Origin: Nonomuraea soli | Lineage (GTDB): Bacteria > Actinomycetota > Actinomycetes > Streptosporangiales > Streptosporangiaceae | NCBI RefSeq assembly: GCF_013761175.1 | Contig: NZ_JACDUR010000007.1 | Coordinates: forward strand, 124,001 to 188,000 | Direction of reading: 5' to 3' | DNA length: 64,000 nt | Shown here: piece by piece, positions 18,164 to 32,196 of the stretch | Numbering within the stretch: the first letter of the stretch is position 1 | How the letters are laid out: every line of letters starts with the position of its first letter | Program-made: the position numbers and the translations under genes | Notes under the pieces: generated by a model | What the model saw: the letters and a program-made list of their open reading frames with translations, nothing else | Databases searched by the model: none | Told to the model about the DNA's origin: nothing

Positions 18164-18190
18164 TCCTTAGTTCCTTCTTGTAACTAAGGA
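18164..18190. promoter_or_regulatory. HxlR operator-like perfect inverted repeat
   Basis: TCCTTAGTT (18164-18172) and AACTAAGGA (18182-18190) are perfect 9-bp arms with a 9-base spacer, in the 57-base region between the split-barrel gene and hxlR. HxlR dimers bind such dyads, and the position would block both promoters. Confidence 0.6.
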
Positions 18191-18214
18191 CATCCTGGAG
18201 CAGGATGGACTGTC

Positions 18215-18640
18215 ATGGAAGACGGCACTTGGAAGGCACCGAGTTACTGCACGGGAACCGACGATGACGTGCGGCAATGGGACACCCGCGAAGACTGCGA
18301 GGTGCGCCAGATCCTCGACCGGATCGCCGACAAGTGGTCGCTGCTCGTCATCGCCCTGCTCGACCGGCGCACCATGCGCTTCACCGAGCTGCGCAAGGAG
18401 ATCGACGGGGTCAGCCAGCGCATGCTCACCGTCACCCTGCGACAGCTCGAACGCGACGGATTGATCAAGCGGACCGTCTACCCGGTCTCGCCCCCGCGCG
18501 TCGACTACGAGCTCACCGCGCTGGGCAACTCGCTCCAGGAGGTCACCAAGGCGCTGGTGGTGTGGACGGAGCGGCACCAGCAGGAGATCTCGGAGGCTCG
18601 CACCGAATACGACCAGCGGGAGATCCTGCCCGTCTCCTGA
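18215..18640 (+). CDS. HxlR-family transcriptional regulator
   Basis: A 141-residue winged-helix regulator: Cys in EDCEVRQILDRIADKWSLLVI (the Cys near the start of the domain often serves redox or electrophile sensing in HxlR/HypR/YodB proteins), then MRFTELRKEIDGVSQRMLTVTLRQLERDGLIKR. Divergent from the flavin split-barrel gene, which it probably represses through the 18164-18190 dyad. Confidence 0.9.
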   Translation: MEDGTWKAPSYCTGTDDDVRQWDTREDCEVRQILDRIADKWSLLVIALLDRRTMRFTELRKEIDGVSQRMLTVTLRQLERDGLIKRTVYPVSPPRVDYELTALGNSLQEVTKALVVWTERHQQEISEARTEYDQREILPVS

Positions 18641-18662
18641 GGCACCCGCCGGTCCGCGATCG

Positions 18663-19994
18663 TCAGATGACCTTCCCGGGGTTGAGGATTCCCGCCGGGT
18701 CCAGGGCCGCCTTGACCGCCCGGTGCATGGCGAGCACGTCCTGGCCCAGCTCGGTGTGCATGCCGCGCATCTTGAGCAGGCCCACGCCGTGCTCGCCGGT
18801 GACGGTGCCGCCCAGATCGAGGCAGTCGTCGATGATCAGGTCGAAGACGATCTGCGCCTTGGCGGGGTCCTCGGCGATGATCAGCGGGTGCAGGTTCCCG
18901 TCGCCGGCGTGGGCGATGTTGGCCACGTGCACGCCGTGCGCCTGGCCGTGGCGCTCGATGCGGGCGAGCATCTCGGGGACGAGCGCGCGGGGCACGCACA
19001 CGTCCTCGGTGAGCACCGGGCCGAGCCGTTCCAGCGCCGGGTAGGCCAGGCGGCGGGCGGCGAACAGCGCCTCCGCCTCCTCCTCGTCGGTGGAGTAGGT
19101 GCTGAAGACCGCTCCCGCCGCGTCGAAGGCGTCCTGGATCGCGGCCTCCTCCGTGCTGCTCCTGGCCAGCAGGAGCACGTCGCCCAGGTCGGCCAGGCCC
19201 ATGTTCTTCCACTCGTCGACCGCCTGGAGGCAGTAGCGGTCGACCAGCTCCAGCGCGTCGGGTGTCAGGCCACGCCTGGCCACCTCGGCGACGGCCTCGC
19301 CCGCGGCGACCAGCGAGCCGAAGGCGCCGACAATGGTGTGCGGCTTGCGCGGGAGCGGCAGCAGCCGCACGGTCAGCTCGGTGATCACGCCGAGCGTGCC
19401 CTCGGAGCCGATCATCAGGGCGGTCAGGTCGTAGCCTGCCACGCCCTTGCGTGTGCGCCTGCCGAGCCGTACGAGCTTGCCCTCGCCGGTCACCACCTGC
19501 AGGCCCAGCACGTAGTCGCGGGTGACGCCGTACTTCAGACAGCACACGCCGCCCGCGTTGGTCGCGGCGTTGCCGCCGAGCGTGGACCACGGGGAGCTGG
19601 CCGGGTCGGGCGGATACCACAGACCGTGCTCGGCGACGGCCGCGCGCAGGTCGTCGTTGACCACGCCCGGCTGGACCACGGCCAGCTGCTCGGCGGTGTC
19701 GATCTCCAGGACCCGGTTCATGCCTTCGAGCGAGAGGACGACGCACTCGTCGACGGCGTTGGCGCCGCCCGACAGGCCCGTGCCTGCCCCGCGCGCGACC
19801 ACCGGCACGCGGTGGACGAAGCAGAGCTCGACGACCCGGCGCACCTCCTCGGCGTCGGCCGGGCGCACCAGCAGCGCGGCCTTGCCCGCCGGGGCCCAGG
19901 CGGCCTGGTCGTTGGAGTAGGCGGCGATGACGTCCGGGTCGTCGACGATGCGGTGCGGGGGCAGTGCGGCGGCCAGCGCGGCTCTGAACGGCAT
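18663..19994 (-). CDS. FAD-linked oxidase, glycolate oxidase GlcD-like
   Basis: A 443-residue flavoprotein of the VAO/PCMH family: FAD-binding domain with VPVVARGAGTGLSGGA and DPASSPWSTLGGNAATNAGG, and C-terminal FAD-linked oxidase domain ending HAGDGNLHPLI... TGEHGVG. It is likely a D-2-hydroxyacid (glycolate or lactate) dehydrogenase. The partner subunits GlcE and GlcF are not encoded nearby. The ATG at 19994 lacks a clear ribosome-binding site. Confidence 0.88.
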   Translation of the reverse strand: MPFRAALAAALPPHRIVDDPDVIAAYSNDQAAWAPAGKAALLVRPADAEEVRRVVELCFVHRVPVVARGAGTGLSGGANAVDECVVLSLEGMNRVLEIDTAEQLAVVQPGVVNDDLRAAVAEHGLWYPPDPASSPWSTLGGNAATNAGGVCCLKYGVTRDYVLGLQVVTGEGKLVRLGRRTRKGVAGYDLTALMIGSEGTLGVITELTVRLLPLPRKPHTIVGAFGSLVAAGEAVAEVARRGLTPDALELVDRYCLQAVDEWKNMGLADLGDVLLLARSSTEEAAIQDAFDAAGAVFSTYSTDEEEAEALFAARRLAYPALERLGPVLTEDVCVPRALVPEMLARIERHGQAHGVHVANIAHAGDGNLHPLIIAEDPAKAQIVFDLIIDDCLDLGGTVTGEHGVGLLKMRGMHTELGQDVLAMHRAVKAALDPAGILNPGKVI

Positions 19995-20059
19995 GCATGG
20001 AAAGTTAACAACGCCTCGTGGCCCGCGGTGAGGCGGGGTTGCTCCACCTCGGAGCGTGG

Positions 20060-21181
20060 TCAGCGCAGTTTCCACTCGCCGACCTCGGCGGGGCCGCCTC
20101 CCGGCAGGCCCAGCGCGCCCAGGATCATCGGGAAGGAGTTGCGGAACTCCCGGTACCAGTACGGCCAGGTGTGGGTGCCGTTGCCGTACAGGTTGAGCGT
20201 GTGCTCGATGCCCAGGCCGGTCAGCCGCCGGCTGAAGGCCTTGGCGGTGTAGGCGGAGATCGGCTCGCCCAGGTGAGCGGGATGCCACGGGGTGCCGGGC
20301 GGGTCGAGCTCGCCCTGGCCGCTGGTGGTGCCGCTGGAGATGTAGAGGCTGACGCCCTTGAGGTTGGGGGCGAGCACCATGGGGTCGTTGGCGGCCCACA
20401 CCTTCTTGTTCCGAGACGGGTCGCCCCACAGCGCCAGGGGATCCTGCTTCTCGCTGGCCTGGGCGTTCATGATGAGCTGCGGGATGCCGGGCAGCTGGGT
20501 CGCCATGATGCCGCTGTAGGCGCCGGCGAAGCGGAACATGCCCCTGTACGCGGCGGCGTACTTCATCGCGCCGTAGGCGCCCATCGACAGGCCCGCGATC
20601 GCCCTGCGGGCCCCGGCGCGGTAGCCGACCTCCAGCAGGCGGCGCACCTCGTAGGTGTGGAAGGTGGCCCAGGCGGGCGGCCCGCCCTTGCCGCGGTTGT
20701 GCCAGTCGGAGTAGTTGCCCGCGCGGCCCGCCTCCGGCATGACGACGATCGCGTCCACGTCCTGCGTCAGCGCGGCGACGTCGGTCATGCGCGTCCACGA
20801 GGTGTAGTCGTCGGCTCCGCCGTGCAGCAGGTAGAGCACGGGCCAGGTGCGGCGTGCCTGCTTGGACCAGCCGCGCGGCAGCAGCAGGCGTACCGGCAGC
20901 AGGCGGCCGACCGCACGGGAGGAGATCAGCACGTCGAGCGTGCGCGGACCGGACCAGCGCTCGGCGACGACCCGCGCGGTGCCGGGCAGGGCCGGTTGCC
21001 AGGCGGCGTACCCTCCAGAGGACTTCTCCTGAGCGGCGGGCAGCTGGGTGGGCTGCTGCGCCGGCTGCTGGCCGCCGGGCCGGCCGTCGGGGACCAGTGA
21101 CCAGTCGGGGTCGGCGGCCGCCGGGGCAGGAGCGAGTCCCACCGCGAGCGCGGCGGTGATGGCCAGCAGGGCACGACGCAT
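20060..21181 (-). CDS. secreted alpha/beta-hydrolase, antigen 85/esterase D-like
   Basis: A 373-residue exported esterase with a signal peptide (residues 1-23, ending AAAD), a Pro/Gln-rich linker (about 33-52) and an alpha/beta-hydrolase domain. VLYLLHGGADDYTSW precedes the nucleophile elbow GLSMG; the C-terminal catalytic His lies in YGNGTHTWPYWYREF, which resembles the NGTHSWEYWG region of mycobacterial antigen 85 mycolyltransferases. It is divergent from the Pks13-like gene, so it may transfer or hydrolyse that lipid product outside the cell (inference). Simple esterase activity is the alternative. Confidence 0.88.
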   Translation of the reverse strand: MRRALLAITAALAVGLAPAPAAADPDWSLVPDGRPGGQQPAQQPTQLPAAQEKSSGGYAAWQPALPGTARVVAERWSGPRTLDVLISSRAVGRLLPVRLLLPRGWSKQARRTWPVLYLLHGGADDYTSWTRMTDVAALTQDVDAIVVMPEAGRAGNYSDWHNRGKGGPPAWATFHTYEVRRLLEVGYRAGARRAIAGLSMGAYGAMKYAAAYRGMFRFAGAYSGIMATQLPGIPQLIMNAQASEKQDPLALWGDPSRNKKVWAANDPMVLAPNLKGVSLYISSGTTSGQGELDPPGTPWHPAHLGEPISAYTAKAFSRRLTGLGIEHTLNLYGNGTHTWPYWYREFRNSFPMILGALGLPGGGPAEVGEWKLR

Positions 21182-21269
21182 GGGGCGAGGCTAGGGAGCG
21201 GGCCCGTCCCCGGCTATGCGCTGGGGCAACGAAAGCCGGTCACCGATGCGCCGCGCCGGACAAAAGCCG

Positions 21270-21287
21270 TTATCACCGCCGTGACAA
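21270..21287. promoter_or_regulatory. imperfect dyad in the esterase/PKS divergent promoter region
   Basis: TTATCAC-CGCC-GTGACAA, 6 of 7 arm positions pairing, midway in the 201-base gap between the esterase and PKS starts. Candidate shared operator. The rest of the gap holds only weak promoter-like TTGACC (near 21343) and the PKS ribosome-binding site. Confidence 0.3.
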
Positions 21288-21382
21288 ATCGTCGGACCGG
21301 AATGTGAGGCGGGCGTCTGCCCCCGTCGTGGAGTTCTCGGTAGGTTGACCGATCACTTCTCTCTCGGCGACGTGGAGGACGA

Positions 21383-26925
<5,543 letters not shown>

Positions 26926-26929
<4 letters not shown>

Positions 26930-28161
26930 GGGCAGCGTACGTCCACAAGGAAGACGTCGGGATGTTCGGCAAGACGCCGCACGGGACGGACGGGGTCGAC
27001 AAGGACGTCAGGCGCTCCATCCGGGTGGGCGAGGTGCCCGTGCCCGAGTTGCTTCCCGACGAGGTGCTCGTCCAGGTCATGGCCAGCGCGATCAACTTCA
27101 ACACGGTGTGGACGGCGATGTTCGAGCCGATCCCCAGCTTCGCCTTCCTCGAACGGCTCGGCCGCACCGACCCGCGCCACGACCTGCCCACCCACGTGCT
27201 CGGCTCGGACGCCTCCGGTGTCGTCGTCACGACCGGCGAGGCCGTACGGCACTGGCGGCCGGGTCAGAAGGTCGTCACGACCCCCGCCTACGTCGACTCC
27301 CAGGACCCGATCACCCACCACGACAGCATGCTCGCCGCCGATCTCAGAGCCTGGGGCTTCGAGACCAACTTCGGCGGCCTGGCGGAGTACGCCGTGGTCA
27401 AGGCCACCCAGCTGCTCCCCAAGCCCGCCCACCTGACGTGGGAGGAGGCGGCCTGCTCGATGCTCTGCGCCTCGACCGCCTACCGCATGCTGGTCAGCGA
27501 CAACGGCGCCAGGATGAAGCAGGGCGACGTGGTCCTCGTCTGGGGCGCGACCGGCGGGCTCGGCTCGTACGGCGTGCAGCTGGTCAGGAACGGCGGCGGC
27601 ATCCCGGTGGGCGTCGTCGGCACCGAGGCCAAGGCGGCGCTGCTGAAGCGTATGGGCTGCGAGCACGTCATCGACCGCTCCCAGTTCGAGCATTTCGACG
27701 ACGAGAAGGCCTGGCGCGCCCTGGGCGCCGAGATCAGGCGGCTCGTGGGGGAGGACCCCGACATCGTCTTCGAGCACACCGGCAAGGAGACCTTCGGAGC
27801 CTCCGTCTACGTCGCCAGGAAGGGCGGCAAGATCGTGACGTGCGGGTCGTCGAGCGGCTACGCCCACGAGTACGACAACCGGCACCTGTGGATGAAGCTG
27901 AAGAGCATCATCGGCTCGCACGGCGCCAACTACCAGGAATGCCACGAGGTCAACCGGCTCATCGACAAGGGCATGATCCACCCGACGCTGTCGGCGGTCT
28001 ATCCGCTGGAGGAGGCGGCCGAGGCGGCGCGTGCCGTCCAGACCAACCGGCACGTCGGGAAGGTGGGCGTGCTCGTCCAGGCCGAGCGTGAGGGGCTCGG
28101 GGTCGACGATCCCGGCAAGCGGGCCAGGATCGGGGAGGAGAGGCTCAGGCTGTTTCGCTGA
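26926..28161 (+). CDS. ccr: crotonyl-CoA carboxylase/reductase
   Basis: A 411-residue zinc-free MDR enzyme that reductively carboxylates 2-enoyl-CoAs to alkylmalonyl-CoA using NADPH and CO2. The CO2-pocket residues described for CCRs are present: Asn57/Asn59 (INFNTVW), Phe145-Glu146 (GFETNFGG) and His332 (GSHGANY). The cofactor motif is WGATGGLGSYGVQL. The GTG start overlaps the PKS stop (GTGA), so both are co-translated and CCR probably makes the PKS extender unit. The chain length is not readable. It overlaps the convergent regulator by 17 bases. Confidence 0.92.
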
Positions 28162-29323
28162 CCGCGACGGCCTGGCGGGCGCGCAGCACGATCTCCAGCT
28201 CGAAGCGGATGTCGGGATCGTGCAACTGCTCGCCGTACAGCTCCTCCAGCTGGCGTAACCGGTAGCGCACGGTCTGCGGGTGCACGTGGAGGCGGGCGGC
28301 CACCTCGCCGGCGCCTCTGCCGTACCGCAGCCAGGCCAGCAGCGTCTCGGCCAGCCGGTCCTGCTGCGTGGGCCGCAGGTGCGACAGCGGCGCGAGGCGC
28401 GTGGCGGCCAGCGCGCTGACCAGCTCCTCGTCCTTGAAGACGATCAGCGTGGCCATGTGCTCCGCGCACCTCAGCAAGCGCCTGCCGTGGTCGAGCACGC
28501 CGCGCCTGGCCAGGCCGAGGGCCTCGGTCGCCCAGCGCAGCGACGACGCGGCCGCCGCGAGCGGCACGGCGGGCCCGACCGAGGCCTGCCAGCCGCGCAG
28601 GGCGTGTTCGAGCAGCTGCGCCTGCCCCGGTCCTGCGGGATCGGGCACCAGCAGGCACGGCACCGGCCGGTCGAGCCCCTGGAGCACGTCCTGGTGCAGC
28701 ACCGGCGGCCGGTAGCCGTTCTGCTCCTCCAGCGCGACGGCGGCGACCGTCTTGGGCAGCCGCCACCCGGCCGCCTTGGCCAGGTCGGAGACGGCGTCGA
28801 GGGAGGCGGCGGGGCTCAGCAGCAGATCGAGCAGCCTGCGCCGGCGCCGCTCCATCTCGCCTGCCGCGTGCGCCCTGGCCTCCTGGTATCCCTCCGCGGC
28901 GGCGTCGGCCAGCTGGTCGAGGTAGACGAAGATCGCCTCGCCCATGTCGTAGAGCGACTGCGGGGTCAGGCCGAGCGGCACCGCGAGCTCTGTCAGCCGC
29001 CGCCATCCCACCCGCGCGCCCAGGCGCATGGCGGCCTGCAGGGGTTCGAGGTTGCGCCCCTCGTGCGCCTCGCCGCGCCCGATCATGCGGAACGGCTCGG
29101 CCTCCCAGGGCGCCTCCGGGTTCTCGATGTGGTCGAGGAAGCCCTCGATGGCCTGCTCGACCGCCATCCTGATGATCTTTATATAGGTCTCGTCCGAGGG
29201 CCGGGCGTACTCCGGGATACGGGCCTGGATCTCCTCGATCACCTCGCACGAGACCGTGTCGATGCCCTGCCTGAGCGTCTTGACGACGTCAGATGGGACA
29301 CGGATGTCACTCCTGATAGCCAT
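28145..29323 (-). CDS. PucR/CdaR-family transcriptional regulator
   Basis: A 392-residue regulator: N-terminal helical sensor region (about 1-165), a GGDEF-like middle and the C-terminal PucR helix-turn-helix ETLLAWLRYGRGAGEVAARLHVHPQTVRYRLRQLEELYG. ATG 29323 is chosen because AGGAGGGACG directly precedes it; an upstream ATG would add six residues. It is convergent with ccr and may regulate the PKS-ccr unit, but no operator was recognised. Confidence 0.88.
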   Translation of the reverse strand: MAIRSDIRVPSDVVKTLRQGIDTVSCEVIEEIQARIPEYARPSDETYIKIIRMAVEQAIEGFLDHIENPEAPWEAEPFRMIGRGEAHEGRNLEPLQAAMRLGARVGWRRLTELAVPLGLTPQSLYDMGEAIFVYLDQLADAAAEGYQEARAHAAGEMERRRRRLLDLLLSPAASLDAVSDLAKAAGWRLPKTVAAVALEEQNGYRPPVLHQDVLQGLDRPVPCLLVPDPAGPGQAQLLEHALRGWQASVGPAVPLAAAASSLRWATEALGLARRGVLDHGRRLLRCAEHMATLIVFKDEELVSALAATRLAPLSHLRPTQQDRLAETLLAWLRYGRGAGEVAARLHVHPQTVRYRLRQLEELYGEQLHDPDIRFELEIVLRARQAVAVSETA

Positions 29324-29362
29324 CGTCCCTCCTGCCGCCATTAAAGCGACAGAAGTTCTGGT

Positions 29363-29959
29363 CTACCAGGGGGCCCACTGCGGGTCGCGGCCGATGAAGG
29401 CGAGCAGCCGGTCCTGCGGCGAGGCGTCCTCCCCGATCGGCACCTCGGGGCCGAACACCTCCACGCCCGGGCCGAACGCGCCGGGTGTGCGGAACTTCTC
29501 CAGCAGGTCGGCGGGCAGTCCGGTGATGGCCGACCAGTGGTAGGCCACGTCGGCGGGGTCGATCGTGTCGTCCTGGCCGGTGGCCCTGGCGAGGTCCCAT
29601 CCGTGGAGCGGGAGGTCGGAGCTCGGGACCTTGTCGATGTGCTCCTCGATCGTCATCGTCCCGGTCGGCGTCTCGCACGCGGTGCTCGCCAGGGACGGGT
29701 CGTCCAGGATCGCCTCGACGTCGGCCCGGGCGGAACGGAACGCCGCGACCGGGTCCTCGTCGACCGTCGGCGCGGTGGTGAGCCGGCGGCCGAGCGGGCG
29801 CAGGATCACGCCGTGCATGTCGATGATGTGCCGGACCACGTCCCTGGCGGTCCACTTCTCGCACGGGGACGGGTTGTCCCACTGGCCGGGGCGGACGGCC
29901 GCGACCTTGCGGTCGAAGGCGTCCGCACGCCGCCGGTAGCTGTCGGCGATCTCACCCAT
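29363..29959 (-). CDS. TIGR03086/DinB-fold (maleylpyruvate-isomerase-N-like) protein
   Basis: A 198-residue helical-bundle protein of the actinobacterial DinB_2 / mycothiol-dependent maleylpyruvate isomerase N-domain type: W-x-x-PSPCEKWTARDVVRHIIDMHG holds the first metal His, with DLPLHGWDLARATG carrying the later His. Possibly a mycothiol-linked thiol transferase, but many members have no known role. ATG 29959 follows GGAGGAGACG. The dyad at 29986-30001 upstream matches the one at the lysR gene. Confidence 0.82.
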   Translation of the reverse strand: MGEIADSYRRRADAFDRKVAAVRPGQWDNPSPCEKWTARDVVRHIIDMHGVILRPLGRRLTTAPTVDEDPVAAFRSARADVEAILDDPSLASTACETPTGTMTIEEHIDKVPSSDLPLHGWDLARATGQDDTIDPADVAYHWSAITGLPADLLEKFRTPGAFGPGVEVFGPEVPIGEDASPQDRLLAFIGRDPQWAPW

Positions 29960-29985
29960 CGTCTCCTCCATAACCTTCGAGTTCG

Positions 29986-30001
29986 ATAACCCTTTGGTTA
30001 T
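29986..30001. promoter_or_regulatory. LysR-box-like dyad, copy 1
   Basis: ATAACC-N4-GGTTAT, 26 bases upstream of the DinB-fold gene start; a further ATAACC lies between. The same arms occur at 31118-31132 over the lysR start codon, with a 3-base instead of 4-base spacer. Confidence 0.45.
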
Positions 30002-30030
30002 ATAACGCGCCTAGCGTCGATGGGAAGAAG

Positions 30031-30050
30031 CCCCGGCGTTCCCGCCGGGG
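30031..30050 (-). terminator. rho-independent-type hairpin after the EF-hand gene
   Basis: CCCCGGCG and CGCCGGGG form a perfect 8-bp GC stem with a 4-base loop, 9 bases beyond the stop of the EF-hand gene. The following minus-strand sequence (CTTCTTCCC) is only moderately U-rich, as is common in actinomycetes. Confidence 0.6.
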
Positions 30051-30058
30051 AAAGAGAT

Positions 30059-30260
30059 TCACCAGTCCAGGAAGTTGCCCAGCTCCTGAACGTTGATCAG
30101 TCCGTCGCCGTCGAGGTCGAGTTGCTTGACGGCCGCCTCCGCCCGCTCGATGGTGATCGGCTGGCCGAGGATGTCCATCAGCCTGACCAGCTCGTCGGGG
30201 GAGATCAACCCGTCGCCGTCCGCGTCGAGCAGCTTGAACGTGGTCTCGTAATCGCTCATG
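30059..30260 (-). CDS. small EF-hand calcium-binding protein
   Basis: A 66-residue protein made of two EF-hands. The loops [12 protein letters not shown] and [12 protein letters not shown] have all the usual Ca2+ ligands at positions 1, 3, 5 and 12. It resembles the short actinomycete calcium-binding proteins (CabD type). ATG 30260 is used; GTG 30265 would add two residues. A strong hairpin follows it. Cytosolic, probably a Ca2+ sensor or buffer with an unknown partner. Confidence 0.88.
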
Positions 30261-30300
30261 TTCACGCACCTTATTGGAGAGCATCAAGAAATGCCCTGAT

Positions 30301-31119
30301 TTATGGGCGAGAATCCTCTGAGCGCCAGGCGATGGCGAGCTCGGCCGGCGCGAGGCCGGTCACCGGCCGGTAGACCACGCCGGGACGGCGGTAGAGCTGG
30401 GCGTTGCCCTCGGCCACCAGCGCCACGCCGAGGCCGCTGGTGATCGCCTCGAAGGTCTCGTCGGCGGTCGAGGCCGTCACGCCGACGATCGAGCCCGGCC
30501 CGCCGAGCCAGAACTCCCGCAGCGGCCCCGCCGACGCCGGCAGGGCGATGAAGGGCTCCGATCCCAGCTGCTCGAAGGCGATCTCCTCCAGCGCCGCCAG
30601 CGGATGACCCTCGGCCAGGGCGACCCAGCGGCGCTCGACGGCGAGCACCCGCGTCGTGATCCCCGGCACCGCCGGCAGCCAGACGAAGGCCACGTCCGAG
30701 CTCCCGTCGGCCAGTCCGCCGCTCGGGTCGTCCCAGCCGACCAGCCGCAGCGAGACCTCCCAGCCCGGCATCGCCGAGCGGAAACGCCGCACCGCCTCCT
30801 GCTGGATGCCGCGCCCCACGGCGGTCTGCATGCCCACGACCAGGGTGCCGCTCGGCGCGGCGGCCCGCGCCGCCTCGACGCCGGCGTTCCACCCGGCCAG
30901 GGTCTCCCGCGCGTACGGCAGCAGCGCGGCACCCGGCTGCGTCAGCGCCATCCCGCTGTGCACCCGCTCGAACAGGGCGAAGCCGAGCTGCCGCTCCAGC
31001 ATCCGCAGCTGCTTCGACAACGCCGGCTGGGAGACGAACAGGCGCTCTGCCGCCCGGGTGACGTTCAGCTCCTCGGCCACGGCGACGAAGTAGCGCAGAT
31101 CCCGCAGGTGCACGTCCAT
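30301..31119 (-). CDS. LysR-family transcriptional regulator
   Basis: A 272-residue regulator with the LysR winged helix at residues 1-60 (LRYFVAVAEELNVTRAAERLFVSQPALSKQLRMLERQLG) and a somewhat short substrate-binding domain. It is divergent from an aldo/keto reductase gene. The dyad ATAACC-N3-GGTTAT overlaps its own start codon, which suggests autoregulation and control of the reductase. Confidence 0.9.
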   Translation of the reverse strand: MDVHLRDLRYFVAVAEELNVTRAAERLFVSQPALSKQLRMLERQLGFALFERVHSGMALTQPGAALLPYARETLAGWNAGVEAARAAAPSGTLVVGMQTAVGRGIQQEAVRRFRSAMPGWEVSLRLVGWDDPSGGLADGSSDVAFVWLPAVPGITTRVLAVERRWVALAEGHPLAALEEIAFEQLGSEPFIALPASAGPLREFWLGGPGSIVGVTASTADETFEAITSGLGVALVAEGNAQLYRRPGVVYRPVTGLAPAELAIAWRSEDSRP

Positions 31120-31132
31120 AACCGTTGGTTAT
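31118..31132. promoter_or_regulatory. LysR-box-like dyad, copy 2
   Basis: ATAACC-N3-GGTTAT, a 15-bp dyad overlapping the lysR start codon in the divergent lysR/aldo-keto-reductase region. Matches the dyad at 29986-30001 apart from spacer length. Confidence 0.5.
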
Positions 31133-31181
31133 AGCAAAGGGTCTTGGACGGCGTTCACGGCCCGGCCGCAGGATGATGCCC

Positions 31182-32156
31182 ATGAGAACCCTTGGAACCC
31201 TGAACGTCCCCGCCGTCGGTTACGGCGCGATGGTGCTCTCGCCCGGCATCTACGGCGAGGTCGACGACGCCCGCGGTGAGCGTGCGATCAAGGCGGCCCT
31301 CGACGCGGGCGCCACCCACATCGACACCAGCGACGCCTACGGCCCGGACGGGCACAACGAGCGGCTGGTCGGGCGGGCCGTCAAGGGCCGTCGTGAGGAC
31401 GTGGTGGTGGCGACGAAGTTCGGCCTGGCCGTACCTGACGGAGAGGACAGCCGCTCCTTCCCCGTGGGCTACGCCTTCGGCGAGTTGCGGGTGAACGGCG
31501 AGGCGCGCCTGGTGCGGCGTTACGCCGAGCGCAGCCTGGCCAACCTGGGGACCGAGGTGATCGACCTCTACTACGCCCACTACCCCGACCCGGGCGTGGA
31601 GATCGAGGAAACCGTGGGGGCGATGGCCGAGCTGGTCAAGGACGGCCTGGTCAGGCACCTCGGGCTCTCCAACGTGACCGCCGGGCAACTGCGGCGCGCG
31701 CATGCCGTGCACCCGATCGCGGCGGTGCAGAACGAGTGGTCGATGTGGCGTCCGGCCGACACCGAGCTGCGCCGGGCGGCGGAGGAACTCGGCGTGGGGA
31801 TCGTCGCGTGGAGCCCGCTGGGCAACGGCTTCCTGACCGGCACCGTGCGGGAGCTCGGCGACGGCGACTTCCGGCACAACGCGCCGCGCTTCTCCGCCGA
31901 GAACCTGGCGGCCAACAACGACAGGTACGCGCCCGTGCGCGATCTCGCGGTGGATCTGGGCATCACGCCTGCCCAGCTGGCCCTGGCCTGGCTGCTGCAC
32001 CAGGACGAGCACGTGGTGGCCATCCCCGGCAGCCGCACACCCGCCCACATCGAGGAGAACACCGCCGCCGCCGACATCCGGCTGCACCCCGACACCCTTG
32101 CCCGCATCGACCAGGCGCTGGCCAGGTTCGAGGTCACCGGGGGAACGCTGCTGTGA
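31182..32156 (+). CDS. aldo/keto reductase
   Basis: A 324-residue NADPH-dependent TIM-barrel oxidoreductase: HIDTSDAYGPDGHNERLVGRAVKGRREDVVVATKFG includes the catalytic Asp and Tyr, the Lys is in TKFG, and HYPDPGVEIEETVGAM supplies the His. C-terminal PGSRTPAHIEENTAA binds NADPH. ATG 31182 is preceded by AGG at 9 bases; ATG codons at 31173 and 31176 are alternatives. Divergent from lysR, probably its target. The carbonyl substrate is unknown. Confidence 0.9.
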   Translation: MRTLGTLNVPAVGYGAMVLSPGIYGEVDDARGERAIKAALDAGATHIDTSDAYGPDGHNERLVGRAVKGRREDVVVATKFGLAVPDGEDSRSFPVGYAFGELRVNGEARLVRRYAERSLANLGTEVIDLYYAHYPDPGVEIEETVGAMAELVKDGLVRHLGLSNVTAGQLRRAHAVHPIAAVQNEWSMWRPADTELRRAAEELGVGIVAWSPLGNGFLTGTVRELGDGDFRHNAPRFSAENLAANNDRYAPVRDLAVDLGITPAQLALAWLLHQDEHVVAIPGSRTPAHIEENTAAADIRLHPDTLARIDQALARFEVTGGTLL

Positions 32157-32196
32157 GGCGGCTGATGGCAGTACGCCGGTTGATACTGTTCGAACC

